From Flavobacterium kingsejongi (GTDB lineage: Bacteria > Bacteroidota > Bacteroidia > Flavobacteriales > Flavobacteriaceae): 64,000 nucleotides of DNA. The position numbers and the translations under genes are program-made. The stretch spans positions 1,736,001 through 1,800,000 of the forward strand of contig NZ_CP020919.1 of the NCBI RefSeq assembly GCF_003076475.1, read 5' to 3'. The notes beneath the pieces were generated by a model. It did no database searches. It saw only the letters and a program-made list of their open reading frames with translations, and was not told the DNA's origin. This document shows, piece after piece, positions 35,324 through 44,059 of the stretch (positions are counted from its first letter, which is position 1; each line of letters starts with the position of its first letter).

Positions 35324-37564
35324 ATGAATACTATTATGCAATTTATGAAAAGAAATTATAAAATCGTACTGCTGGTCGTTGCATTCTCAGTGGCACTATG
35401 GAGTTTTATGCCCAAACCTAAAGCTTCAGATCCGGAAAAAGATAAATTACTACTCGAACTATTAACATTTGTAATTGAAAAAGGACATTATCATCCTGCT
35501 GCAATTGACGATACATTCTCTAAAGGTGTTTATAAAAGCTATATCAACGGACTGGATCCTTCCAAAAGATTTTTCCTACAGTCGGATATTGATGAATTTG
35601 CACAATATGAAACCAAAATTGACGATCAGATTTTAAACAGGGATTTATCCTTTTTTGAATTAACTTACAACAGGCTGCAACAGCGTATGGATGAGTCGCG
35701 TGGTATTTATAAAGATATCCTGGCCAAACCTTTTGATTTCAATGTGAATGAAGAATTCAATGTGGATTATGAAAAAATGCCATATGAAAAAGATGAAGCT
35801 GGCTTAAGAAACAAATGGCGTAAGCAATTGAAATTATCAGTTTTATCATCCGTAACGGATAAGATGAAAATTCAGGAAGAACTGAAAAACCCTAAAGCGG
35901 AAGACAGTGATGATGTAGCTGCAAAAGCGGTAGCGGATAAAGCTAAGAAAGCCGTTAAAAACGAAAAGCCGAAAACATTTGAAGAAATTGAAAAAGAATC
36001 CAGAGAAAATTCTTTAAAATCATTAGATGAATATTTTACTTTTATTAAAGAACTGGACAGAAATGACTGGTTTAATATTTACCTGAATGCTATCGTGGAA
36101 CGTTTTGATCCGCATACCTTATACTTGGCTCCGGATGATAAAGAAAAATTCGATGTGAGCATGAGTGGTAAATTTGAAGGTATTGGTGCCCGACTGCAAA
36201 AGAAAAATGATATGGTGGAGATTTCAGAACTGATCTCCGGAGGTCCGGCATGGAAAGACAGAAAACTGGAACAAGGGGATTTGATTATGAAAGTAGGACA
36301 GGGTGATAGTGAACCTATCGATATCGTAGGAATGAAACTGGATGATGTCGTTAAGAAAATTAAAGGGCCTAAAGGAACTGTTGTAAACCTTACAGTAAAA
36401 AAAGTCGATGGAACTATTAAGGTAATTCCGGTTACCAGAGATATAGTAGAATTGGAAGAAACCTATGCGAAATCCAGTATTGTAAATAAAGATGGTAAGT
36501 TATATGGTATCATCTATTTGCCTAAATTCTATATCAATTTTGATAACAAAGACGACAGGGACGCTGCAAAAGATGTTGCTATCGAAGTAGAAAGGCTGAA
36601 AAAACAAGGTGTAGAAGGAATTGTGATGGATCTTAGGGATAATGGAGGAGGTTCATTGCGAACTGTAGTGGATATCGCTGGATTGTTTATCGACAAAGGA
36701 CCGGTTGTACAGATAAAATCAGCCGGAGATAAAAAAGAGATATTGTCCGATACTGATGGTAAAATCCAATGGGATGGTCCTTTGGTTGTGATGCAGAATA
36801 ATTTCTCTGCTTCGGCATCGGAAATATTTGCTGCGGCTATCCAGGATTATAAAAGAGGAATTATTATTGGAAGCAAACAGAGTTATGGTAAAGGAACGGT
36901 ACAAAATGTTATTGACCTTAACCAGTTTGTAAGAGGCAATTCGATGGGAGATTTGGGGGCGTTAAAAACAACCACACAGAAATTTTATAGAATCAACGGT
37001 GGCTCTACGCAGCTGAAAGGTGTGGAAAGCGATGTTGTAATGCCGGATCGTTATTCCTATATTGAAATTGGGGAACGTGATACTGATAATGCAATGCCTT
37101 GGGATAAAATCGAAATGGCACCTTACAAAGTATGGGATAAACAACAGAATTTTGCTTCAGCGATTGCCAATAGCAAAAAACGTCTGGCTCAAAGTGCGCA
37201 ATTCAAATTAATTGATGAGAATGCAAAATGGGTGAATAAACGTAAAGATGAAAATGTATTCAATTTGGATTATAAAATATTCAAAGCAGAACTGGACAAA
37301 GTGGATAATGAGGTGAAGAAATACAAACCGATCTCTCAATACAAAAACCATTTAGAGTTCAAATCCCTTCCGTATGAAGTGGAAGCGATGGCAAAAGACA
37401 CTTCCTTTGCGACCAAAAGAAACAGATGGCACGAGAGTCTTGCAAAAGACGCTTATGTAGAAGAGGCATTAAATATATTAAACGATTTGCAGGCGAAACC
37501 ATCTTCCGGTGGTAAGATTGCAATTAAAGAAAAAAAGGAAAAATTAGTAGTTCCTGTTAATTGA
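35324..37564 (+). CDS. prc: Carboxy-terminal processing protease (Prc/Tsp, S41)
   Basis: 746 residues. An N-terminal signal or anchor (about 10-25) is followed by a long helical region. A PDZ domain (about 270-370) contains G-I-G-A-R-L and I-S-G-G-P-A-W. The S41 protease core has V-M-D-L-R-D-N-G-G-G near 435 and the catalytic Ser in F-S-A-S-A-S-E, with the Lys in S-Y-G-K-G-T-V-Q. A C-terminal DUF3340-like helical domain fills the rest. It degrades misfolded or tagged proteins in the periplasm. The permease gene starts 4 nt downstream. Confidence 0.93.
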   Translation: MNTIMQFMKRNYKIVLLVVAFSVALWSFMPKPKASDPEKDKLLLELLTFVIEKGHYHPAAIDDTFSKGVYKSYINGLDPSKRFFLQSDIDEFAQYETKIDDQILNRDLSFFELTYNRLQQRMDESRGIYKDILAKPFDFNVNEEFNVDYEKMPYEKDEAGLRNKWRKQLKLSVLSSVTDKMKIQEELKNPKAEDSDDVAAKAVADKAKKAVKNEKPKTFEEIEKESRENSLKSLDEYFTFIKELDRNDWFNIYLNAIVERFDPHTLYLAPDDKEKFDVSMSGKFEGIGARLQKKNDMVEISELISGGPAWKDRKLEQGDLIMKVGQGDSEPIDIVGMKLDDVVKKIKGPKGTVVNLTVKKVDGTIKVIPVTRDIVELEETYAKSSIVNKDGKLYGIIYLPKFYINFDNKDDRDAAKDVAIEVERLKKQGVEGIVMDLRDNGGGSLRTVVDIAGLFIDKGPVVQIKSAGDKKEILSDTDGKIQWDGPLVVMQNNFSASASEIFAAAIQDYKRGIIIGSKQSYGKGTVQNVIDLNQFVRGNSMGDLGALKTTTQKFYRINGGSTQLKGVESDVVMPDRYSYIEIGERDTDNAMPWDKIEMAPYKVWDKQQNFASAIANSKKRLAQSAQFKLIDENAKWVNKRKDENVFNLDYKIFKAELDKVDNEVKKYKPISQYKNHLEFKSLPYEVEAMAKDTSFATKRNRWHESLAKDAYVEEALNILNDLQAKPSSGGKIAIKEKKEKLVVPVN

Positions 37565-37568
37565 TTGA

Positions 37569-38675
37569 ATGAATAAAACATCACGATCTTTATCTGGTTT
37601 AGCGCTTCAGAAATTTAAAAAAAATTTCTGGGGCGTTTTCAGTTTGGGGCTAATTGTAGTATTGGTATTTGTAGCCCTATTTGCCTATTTTTTTGCGCCA
37701 GATGCTTCGCGTAATGCCAATCAGATGCATTTGTCAATTCATTCCAGGCCACCTGGCTTTGAGGTGCTAATGCTTAAAATCCCATTGCTGGAGAAAGAGC
37801 CAACATCGTGGAAGGATTATTTTTTTGGGCATCCCGATGTCGCTACAGAAATTCCATTGAATGCTTATGTTATTCAGGGCAATAATATAGTGTATTCAGA
37901 ATATTCTGAGGATCCCAGCCTTTCGGTTAAAAAAGAAGCACATCTGAATCAGTTTCCAGGTTTTAAATCGATACAGGATGTCGAAAAAGCCTGTATTACT
38001 AAACAGCGTTTTAGTTTAGGAACGGATAAGTATGGGCGGGATTTATTAAGCAGAATGCTGGTGGGATCCCGGGTTTCCTTATCTATTGGATTTATTGCGG
38101 TTTTTATCTCGATAGTCCTTGGAATATTTTTCGGTGCTTTAGGTGGGTTTTATGGTGGCAAAACGGATGCTTTTGTCATGTGGCTGGTCAATATTATCTG
38201 GTCAATACCGACATTGCTATTGGTTATTGCAATCACGCTAACGTTAGGCAAAGGATTTTGGCAGGTTTTCATTGCAGTAGGGCTTACGATGTGGGTGGAA
38301 GTAGCTCGTGTCGTCAGGGGGCAGGTAATTAGCCTTAAACAGGCGCAATTTGTTACTGCGGCCCGTGCTTTGGGCTATAATGATTTTCGAATCATTGTTC
38401 ATCATATACTGCCTAATATTATGGCGCCAATCATTGTAATTTCAGCCGCTAATTTTGCTTCCGCCATTTTGGTTGAAAGTGGATTGAGTTTCTTGGGATT
38501 AGGCGCACAACCCCCAATACCAAGTTGGGGGGGTATGATTAAAGATCATTACAGTTATATTATTCTCGGCAAGCCTTATCTCGCCGTTATTCCTGGGACG
38601 GCTATCATGGTGCTCACACTCGCCTTTATGTTGACCGGCAATGCACTCCGGGATGCCCTGGATGTGAATGTCTAG
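37569..38675 (+). CDS. OppC-like ABC transporter permease, last codons replaced by IS
   Basis: 368 residues. After an N-terminal helix (about 21-44) there is a periplasmic insert of about 110 residues, longer than in ordinary OppC. The permease domain with five helices occupies about 165-365, with the E-A-A-like cytoplasmic motif A-A-R-A-L-G-Y-N-D-F-R-I near 258. It would be one half of a dipeptide/oligopeptide ABC importer channel; no partner permease, ATPase or binding protein lies nearby. The final codon (Val) and stop come from the IS3 end at 38669. Joining across the element restores Asp-Val-Lys-Glu-stop, so the protein is almost intact. Confidence 0.88.
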   Translation: MNKTSRSLSGLALQKFKKNFWGVFSLGLIVVLVFVALFAYFFAPDASRNANQMHLSIHSRPPGFEVLMLKIPLLEKEPTSWKDYFFGHPDVATEIPLNAYVIQGNNIVYSEYSEDPSLSVKKEAHLNQFPGFKSIQDVEKACITKQRFSLGTDKYGRDLLSRMLVGSRVSLSIGFIAVFISIVLGIFFGALGGFYGGKTDAFVMWLVNIIWSIPTLLLVIAITLTLGKGFWQVFIAVGLTMWVEVARVVRGQVISLKQAQFVTAARALGYNDFRIIVHHILPNIMAPIIVISAANFASAILVESGLSFLGLGAQPPIPSWGGMIKDHYSYIILGKPYLAVIPGTAIMVLTLAFMLTGNALRDALDVNV

Positions 38676-38720
38676 TCCTAGAATAGCAATACAGGATTAA
38701 TAATAATAAAAGTACATTTT

Positions 38721-39578
38721 TTAGACAGAAGTAGCTTCATGGTTACTTCTGTTTTTTGTTTTATAGGTTTTCATTTCTATTTCTTTTTGCTGATGCATTT
38801 GCATCGGAGTAAGCATATGATTAGAGCAATGCGGTCTTACTAGATTATAAATCTGTATAGATTCCTTAACTACTAACTTAATAATATTAAGTTGCTGATC
38901 ATTATACCTATCTACTAAAAACTCCTGTTTTAATATTCCATTTACCCTTTCAGCGACCGCATTTTGATATGGATCATAAGACTCAGTCATGCTACAGCGC
39001 AGGTTTTTAGTCTTGCGTATCACTTTTTGATATTCATCAGAACAATATTGTATACCTCTATCTGAGTGATGGATTAACGACAAACAACTATTTTTCCTGC
39101 TCTTAAGAGCCATTTGTAAAGCTTTAAGACTATTTTCGGCATTTAAATTAGTAGCTACATTAAATCCCATGATCCGTTTTGAATATGCATCTGTTACTAA
39201 GCTTAAATAGCAGGGCTTACTTCTTTTTCCGATGTATGTAATATCGGATACCCAAACCTGTTCAGGACGTATTATTTTTAAGTTTTCAATTAAATTCTTG
39301 TGTTTTTTAAAACGATGATATGAGTTAGTCGTAATATGATAGCTCCGTTTTGGAGATATTAGCAGATGGTTTACTTTGAGGATATTAAAAAACATATCTC
39401 TTCCAATCTTCAATGCTCTAAGCTCCTGGTTTAATAAATAATACAACTTTCTCGTACCGATACGAGGCATTTTCATCCTAATCTTTCTTACCATAAGAAT
39501 GACTTGTTCAGACTTTGATTGCTTTAAGATTTTTCTTTTAATGCTACGATAATAGACCTGCCTGTCTATCCCGAACAA
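38721..39578 (-). CDS. IS3-family transposase OrfB (DDE integrase domain)
   Basis: 285 residues from a TTG at 39578, but the same frame stays open upstream into orfA, so it is probably made as an OrfAB fusion by -1 frameshifting. It has the HTH_21-like region (about 40-90) and an rve integrase core: W-V-S-D-I-T-Y-I (first Asp), I-H-H-S-D-R-G-I-Q-Y (second Asp) and N-A-V-A-E-R-V-N-G-I-L-K (Glu). It cuts and joins the IS ends. There is no internal stop, so the element may be active. Confidence 0.93.
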   Translation of the reverse strand: MFGIDRQVYYRSIKRKILKQSKSEQVILMVRKIRMKMPRIGTRKLYYLLNQELRALKIGRDMFFNILKVNHLLISPKRSYHITTNSYHRFKKHKNLIENLKIIRPEQVWVSDITYIGKRSKPCYLSLVTDAYSKRIMGFNVATNLNAENSLKALQMALKSRKNSCLSLIHHSDRGIQYCSDEYQKVIRKTKNLRCSMTESYDPYQNAVAERVNGILKQEFLVDRYNDQQLNIIKLVVKESIQIYNLVRPHCSNHMLTPMQMHQQKEIEMKTYKTKNRSNHEATSV

Positions 39579-39592
39579 ACTACAGGTAAAAC

Positions 39593-40021
39593 CTAAGGTT
39601 TGTTTTTGTTCTTCTTTAAATAGGACAATTGTTCGGGTGATGAGTTTTTTCGGATATCGATATTATATTCTTTCTCTGCAATATCAATAAGCATATCAAA
39701 AATAATAGCTTTCTTATCCGTAAAATTAACTTGTTGCTCCAGATGAGCTTTCTGTTTTTCAAGAAGCGTAACTTTAGCTTCGAGTTCCATGATTTGCTGT
39801 TCAGGTGTTTTAGCCATTTGAGATGGGGTTTGGGTTTCCCAATCAAAGTTACCAAATTTTCTAAGCCAACTAACAACTGTTGAACGTGCTTGCACACCAT
39901 ATTTTTTACAAGCTCCATGTGTAGATAACTCTCCTCGTTCAATCTCATGGACGATTTGCAATTTGAGAGACATACTGTAATCTCGCTGGGTTCGCTTTAC
40001 ATAATTTTTCTCTTTAGACAT
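39593..40021 (-). CDS. IS3-family transposase OrfA (helix-turn-helix)
   Basis: 142 residues. The N-terminal half is a helix-turn-helix of the HTH_8/IS911 type (S-M-S-L-K-L-Q-I-V near 16-24, then A-C-K-K-Y-G-V near 42). A leucine-zipper coiled coil follows (about 75-115, with Leu/Ile heptads). OrfA binds the IS ends and starts transposition. The last codons are Lys/Asn-rich; an A-rich stretch (AACAAAAAC) just before the stop is the likely -1 slippage point joining it to OrfB. Confidence 0.9.
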   Translation of the reverse strand: MSKEKNYVKRTQRDYSMSLKLQIVHEIERGELSTHGACKKYGVQARSTVVSWLRKFGNFDWETQTPSQMAKTPEQQIMELEAKVTLLEKQKAHLEQQVNFTDKKAIIFDMLIDIAEKEYNIDIRKNSSPEQLSYLKKNKNKP

Positions 40022-40071
40022 AATTGAGTTTTTTTTTGTATCGCTATTTCAGGACGGGACAGAAAGAATAA

Positions 40072-40107
40072 AAAAAAAATCCATTTCGTTTGAAATGGAT
40101 TTTTTTT
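40072..40107. terminator. Bidirectional terminator, originally of the permease gene
   Basis: Arms of at least 15 bp (A run plus ATCCATTTC, and GAAATGGAT plus T run) close a GTTT loop. It sits 11 nt beyond the IS end. Before the insertion it would have started one base after the permease stop codon. It also serves the minus-strand gene at 40111. Confidence 0.85.
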
Positions 40108-40110
40108 GTT

Positions 40111-40407
40111 TTATTCTTGTGTTGTTGGAGTAGCTATTTTTAAGTCCGTATTTTTTTGCTTCTTTGCCTCGGTTTTTCTTTGGGCTTTTTCTGCCGTGCG
40201 CTTTGTTTTTTCCTGTTGCCGGGCTTCTTTGTCTTTTTGGCGTTCGATCTTAGCCTGCTCTCTTTCTTTTTTCGTTTCTTCTTCGAGCAATTTCTCCCCA
40301 ATGGCGTTGGTGTTGTGTATGTTATTTGATGGGCTTGGGTTTTCCTGCGCGTGCAGTGATTTTGAAGCCAGGATCAAAAGTAGTGGAAGTAGGAATCTTA
40401 AACTCAT
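40111..40407 (-). CDS. Small exported Lys/Glu-rich coiled-coil protein
   Basis: 98 residues from the ATG at 40407, which opens a signal peptide (L-R-F-L-L-P-L-L, cleavage after H-A-Q near residue 20). An ATG at 40455 would overlap rodA. The mature part is almost all Lys/Glu/Arg/Gln and predicted coiled coil (about 40-85). I do not recognise a family. It follows rodA by 37 nt and ends at a strong terminator, so it is probably the last gene of the elongation cluster. Confidence 0.65.
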   Translation of the reverse strand: MSLRFLLPLLLILASKSLHAQENPSPSNNIHNTNAIGEKLLEEETKKEREQAKIERQKDKEARQQEKTKRTAEKAQRKTEAKKQKNTDLKIATPTTQE

Positions 40408-40444
40408 TGTATTTGGTTTTAAGAGATTATAAGTAGCAAGCTGT

Positions 40445-41698
40445 CTACCATTCATTCACTTTATTGGCATCGAGTTTTACAAAAATGAAGAGTAAAATTG
40501 TGAACGCCAGTAATCCGGAACCTCCATAGGAGAAAAACGGAAGGGGCACGCCAATTGTAGGGAATATTCCCAGAACCATGGAGATATTGACAAAGAAATG
40601 TACGAATAAAACCGCAGCTACGCAATAGCCGTATACCCGGCTGAATTTTGTTTTTTGGCGTTCTGCCAAATATAGGATTCGTAGAATTAGTGTGGCAAAT
40701 AGGATGATGACCACCAATGATCCTGCAAAACCCCATTCTTCGCCGACTGTCGTGAAAATATAATCGGTATGTTGTTCCGGGACAAAATCACCTTTGGTTT
40801 GTGTGCCTTCCAGGAATCCTTTTCCAAACCATCCTCCGGAACCGACTGCGATTTCAGATTGATTGGTATTGTATCCGATCCCTTTCATGTCTACTTTTTT
40901 ACCCAAAAGGATATTGAAACGATCCCTGTGGTGCTGCTGGAAGATATTGTCAAAAACATAATCTACAGAGTATACAAAAACGGACATAGCCGCAAAAATG
41001 ATCAGGCTCAATATGGGATTTCGGTGTGCTTTTCGTGTTTTTAGGAGTTGCAGCAGGATGAGTACAAAAACCACAGCAATGATAAACCAGGGTTCAAAAA
41101 TTAAGGCTGCAACAAAGAGTACAATAGCGGCAAACCCGGTAAGCAGGTACCAGGATGGCAAACCTTCACGGTAGAGTACTAATACAAACATGATGTATAT
41201 CAGTGCGCTTCCGGGATCATGTGGGGCAATTAAAATAATAGGAACGCCTATTATCAGTAAGGCCTGGATCTGATGATTTACAAGTTTCAGGTTGACCTGT
41301 ACGTCACTCATATATTTTGCTAATGCAAGTGCAGTACCTGCTTTTGCGAATTCAGAAGGCTGAATACTGAAGCCTCCAAAGGAATACCAGTTCGTCTGGC
41401 CTTTTACGGTGGAACCAAAGACAAAAAGCCCTGCGATAAACAAGAGAGAAAGAACGTAAATCACACTAGAAAAACGTTCGTAAAACTTAGCGTCCAGGGC
41501 TAATATGACAAAAATAACGACAATGCTTATGATGATAAATACGAATTGCTTGCCATAGATCTGGCTAACATCAAAAATAGAAGTTTCCTGTATGGGCAAA
41601 GAAGCAGAATAGATATTCAACCAACCCAATACTACTAATGCAATATAGAGGAATATGGTAATCCAGTCTATATTACTAGCTACGCTTTGGTTTTTCAT
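40445..41698 (-). CDS. rodA: Rod shape-determining glycosyltransferase RodA
   Basis: 417 residues, SEDS family with about ten helices. It polymerises lipid II into glycan strands during cell elongation. Family marks are N-W-Y-S-F-G-G-F-S-I-Q-P-S-E-F-A-K near 105-120 (includes the key W/E region), P-H-D-P-G-S-A-L-I near 158, F-V-P-E-Q-H-T-D-Y-I-F near 308 with the catalytic-region Asp, and a late S-Y-G-G-S-G-L. The stretch between helices near 225-300 is longer than in E. coli RodA. It is one base from mrdA and probably works with it as a pair. Confidence 0.94.
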   Translation of the reverse strand: MKNQSVASNIDWITIFLYIALVVLGWLNIYSASLPIQETSIFDVSQIYGKQFVFIIISIVVIFVILALDAKFYERFSSVIYVLSLLFIAGLFVFGSTVKGQTNWYSFGGFSIQPSEFAKAGTALALAKYMSDVQVNLKLVNHQIQALLIIGVPIILIAPHDPGSALIYIMFVLVLYREGLPSWYLLTGFAAIVLFVAALIFEPWFIIAVVFVLILLQLLKTRKAHRNPILSLIIFAAMSVFVYSVDYVFDNIFQQHHRDRFNILLGKKVDMKGIGYNTNQSEIAVGSGGWFGKGFLEGTQTKGDFVPEQHTDYIFTTVGEEWGFAGSLVVIILFATLILRILYLAERQKTKFSRVYGYCVAAVLFVHFFVNISMVLGIFPTIGVPLPFFSYGGSGLLAFTILLFIFVKLDANKVNEW

Positions 41699-41699
41699 C

Positions 41700-43556
41700 T
41701 TATTTATTTATCGTAAATGGAACGCCGCTGGTTACTTTGGCATATTCAACTTCCAGGCTTCCATTGAGCATTCGGGTCTCTAAATCGGTACGGGTAATTT
41801 TACCCCTAAGGTATTTTTCGATCATAAGGCTGGCAATTGGCCCGGCCCAACGCGCTCCCCAATAACCGTTTTCTACGAATACGGCAACTGCAATTCTTGG
41901 ATTATCTTTTGGCGCAAAAGCAACAAAAATAGAGTGGTCGGTCAATTGTGTTCTTTTACCGTTGATTTTAGGGAAATTTTCTGCTGTTCCGGTTTTACCA
42001 CAAATGTCAATTCCTTCAACGCGTAATGAACGTGCAGTTCCCATGTTATAGACATCGAAAAGCCCCTGGATCATCGGTTTGAAATATTGCTTGTCGATGG
42101 TTGTCGTATGGCGGGTAGTAAATTTTTTATCAATAGTTTGTCCCTCGATTTTTTTAATCATGTGGGGCGTATAATAATAACCTTCGTTTGCTACTGCTGC
42201 CATCATATTGGCCAATTGGATTGGGGTCATCAGTACCTCGCCCTGTCCAATGGAATTGGATATGATGGTAGTACTTTTCCAGCCTCCGTTCGGGTAAAAT
42301 CGATCGTACAGCTTGGATGTAGGAACAGAGCCTTTTTTTCCGGGTGGTAAATCATATCCCATGAAATTGCCCAAGCCAAAACTTAGCAGGTGGCTGCTCC
42401 AGGCATCTACACCATATCTCGGTTTTGGATATTTCTCAATGATCCGTTTGTAGACATTAGCAAAATAGGTATTACACGAGTGAAAAGTTCCGCTGTGGAG
42501 GTTGTTGCTTCCGGAGTCATGACATTTCATAAAAGCACCACGGGCATAAGAAAAACCATGATGGCACACGAATGTAGTGTTCTCATCAATAACTTCTTCC
42601 TGGAGCCCTATAAGTCCCGTGAGGATCTTAAACGGAGAGCCCGGAGGATATTCCGCTAAAAGGCCACGGTCATACAGCGGTTTCGCAATGGAGTCGTTGT
42701 ATAATTTAGTATAATTGCGGGAACGTTCCCGTCCTATTAGTATGGATGGGTCATAAGAAGGCGCAGTTACCAAAGCCAGGATTTCACCCGTTTTAGGTTC
42801 TATGGCTACGATACCGCCTCTTTTATTGATCATTAGGGATTCGCCATATTCCTGAAGAATAATGTCAAGTGTAAGGTTGATATCTTCTCCCTGGATGGCA
42901 GTAGTATCAAAAATCCCTTCTTTATAGGGGCCAATTTCGCGATTAAAACGATCCCTCTGAATGTATTTTACCCCTTTTACGCCCCTGAGTGCTTCTTCGT
43001 AATATTCTTCAACACCCTGGCGGCCAATTAAATCACCACTTTTATAGTAAGGATTTTTTTCGATGATACGGTCGTTCACCTGAGTGATAAAGCCAAAAAC
43101 ATTGGCGCCAGCTGTAGTCTGGTAATCCCGTAACGAACGTTTTTGAATGTAGAAACCTTCAAATTTGCGTATTTTTTCCTGAAGCGCAGCATACTCTTTT
43201 TTGTTGAGCTGCGGTAAAAATACCGAAGGTAACATTGGGCTGTATACCCTTGCTTTCGCAATATTAATTTTAAAGTCATCCAGCGTGATGTTAAGCAGCT
43301 TGCAAAACTCCAGCGTGTCTAAAGATTTGATTTCTTTTGGGATAACCATGATGTCATAGGAAGGCTGGTTGGCAACCAGTAATTTTCCATTACGGTCGTA
43401 GATATAACCGCGTTCCGGATATTCATATTTTCGTTTGATGGCATTATCATCCGATTTCACTTTAAATGAATCGTCAAAAACCTGCAGGTACAAAAGCCTC
43501 GCGATGATTGCCAAAGCGGCCAGGATAATCAGGGATGGGAAAAGGGCTTTTCTCAT
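41700..43556 (-). CDS. mrdA: Penicillin-binding protein 2
   Basis: 618 residues. One membrane anchor (about 5-25), a dimerisation domain (about 45-230) and a transpeptidase domain from about 240. Active-site motifs are S307-P-F-K310, S360-C-N362 and K519-T-G521. It crosslinks peptidoglycan during elongation, with RodA as glycosyltransferase partner. It overlaps mreD by 4 nt at its start. Confidence 0.95.
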   Translation of the reverse strand: MRKALFPSLIILAALAIIARLLYLQVFDDSFKVKSDDNAIKRKYEYPERGYIYDRNGKLLVANQPSYDIMVIPKEIKSLDTLEFCKLLNITLDDFKINIAKARVYSPMLPSVFLPQLNKKEYAALQEKIRKFEGFYIQKRSLRDYQTTAGANVFGFITQVNDRIIEKNPYYKSGDLIGRQGVEEYYEEALRGVKGVKYIQRDRFNREIGPYKEGIFDTTAIQGEDINLTLDIILQEYGESLMINKRGGIVAIEPKTGEILALVTAPSYDPSILIGRERSRNYTKLYNDSIAKPLYDRGLLAEYPPGSPFKILTGLIGLQEEVIDENTTFVCHHGFSYARGAFMKCHDSGSNNLHSGTFHSCNTYFANVYKRIIEKYPKPRYGVDAWSSHLLSFGLGNFMGYDLPPGKKGSVPTSKLYDRFYPNGGWKSTTIISNSIGQGEVLMTPIQLANMMAAVANEGYYYTPHMIKKIEGQTIDKKFTTRHTTTIDKQYFKPMIQGLFDVYNMGTARSLRVEGIDICGKTGTAENFPKINGKRTQLTDHSIFVAFAPKDNPRIAVAVFVENGYWGARWAGPIASLMIEKYLRGKITRTDLETRMLNGSLEVEYAKVTSGVPFTINK

Positions 43557-44059
43557 TTTTTAGCAGGCTTGAAAATATAGATCAGGATAATGCACAAGAT
43601 CAGGGTGAATAAAGCCGAAGCAAATGTCCGGATAAGAACATCTATAATCAGGTTAAATTTAAAGATTTCCAATACAAAAAGCAATAAATGGTGTATTATA
43701 ACGGAAATCAGTATGAATGAAAAGCGTTCCGGCGTTAACCGGTCATTGATTTTTACAGTCTGGTATTCGTAACTTACCCCAAAGGAAAACTTGAAAATTG
43801 TAGGCCTGATATAGGCCAGTACTAGAGATGCTGTAGCGTGTACGCCTCCTGAATTGCAAAACATATCCATTAGTATCCCAAGCGCAAAACTGAATAGCAA
43901 TAAAGCAGTTTTATTTCCATTGACCGGATACAGGATAATGAATAAAATATAAGGGTACGGGTTTATAAAACCGAAAAGATTGATATTATTGAAGAGTACC
44001 ACCTGAGCGAGTAGCAACAAAACAAATCGGATGATATTTGTGAGTAAGGCGCTATTCAT
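43553..44059 (-). CDS. mreD: Rod shape-determining protein MreD
   Basis: 168 residues, five or six hydrophobic helices. MreD is an inner membrane protein of the elongation complex. The primary sequence is weakly conserved, so identification rests on length, topology (N-terminal V-V-L-F-N-N-I-N-L, late F-A-S-A-L-F-T-L) and position between mreC (8-nt overlap) and mrdA (4-nt overlap). Confidence 0.9.
   Translation of the reverse strand: MNSALLTNIIRFVLLLLAQVVLFNNINLFGFINPYPYILFIILYPVNGNKTALLLFSFALGILMDMFCNSGGVHATASLVLAYIRPTIFKFSFGVSYEYQTVKINDRLTPERFSFILISVIIHHLLLFVLEIFKFNLIIDVLIRTFASALFTLILCIILIYIFKPAKK

Larger units (their letters stand above)
38669..40061 (-). mobile_element. IS3-family insertion sequence, 1393 bp, complete
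   Basis: The element carries two overlapping-phase transposase frames on the minus strand. Its ends are 25-bp imperfect inverted repeats (38669-38693 and 40037-40061) that agree at 20 of 25 positions and begin TGTC. Both flanks carry the trinucleotide GAA (38666-38668 and 40062-40064), the expected 3-bp target duplication of this family. Joining the flanks gives GTG AAA GAA TAA in the permease frame, so this is a real insertion into a once longer gene. It splits the permease from its old terminator at 40072-40107. Confidence 0.92.

Noticed and set aside
40106..40432. 108-codon plus-strand open frame with Cys/Phe/Ser-rich sequence
   Set aside because: It is the reverse complement of the Lys/Glu-rich coiled-coil gene; such AAR codons read backwards give Phe/Ser/Leu.
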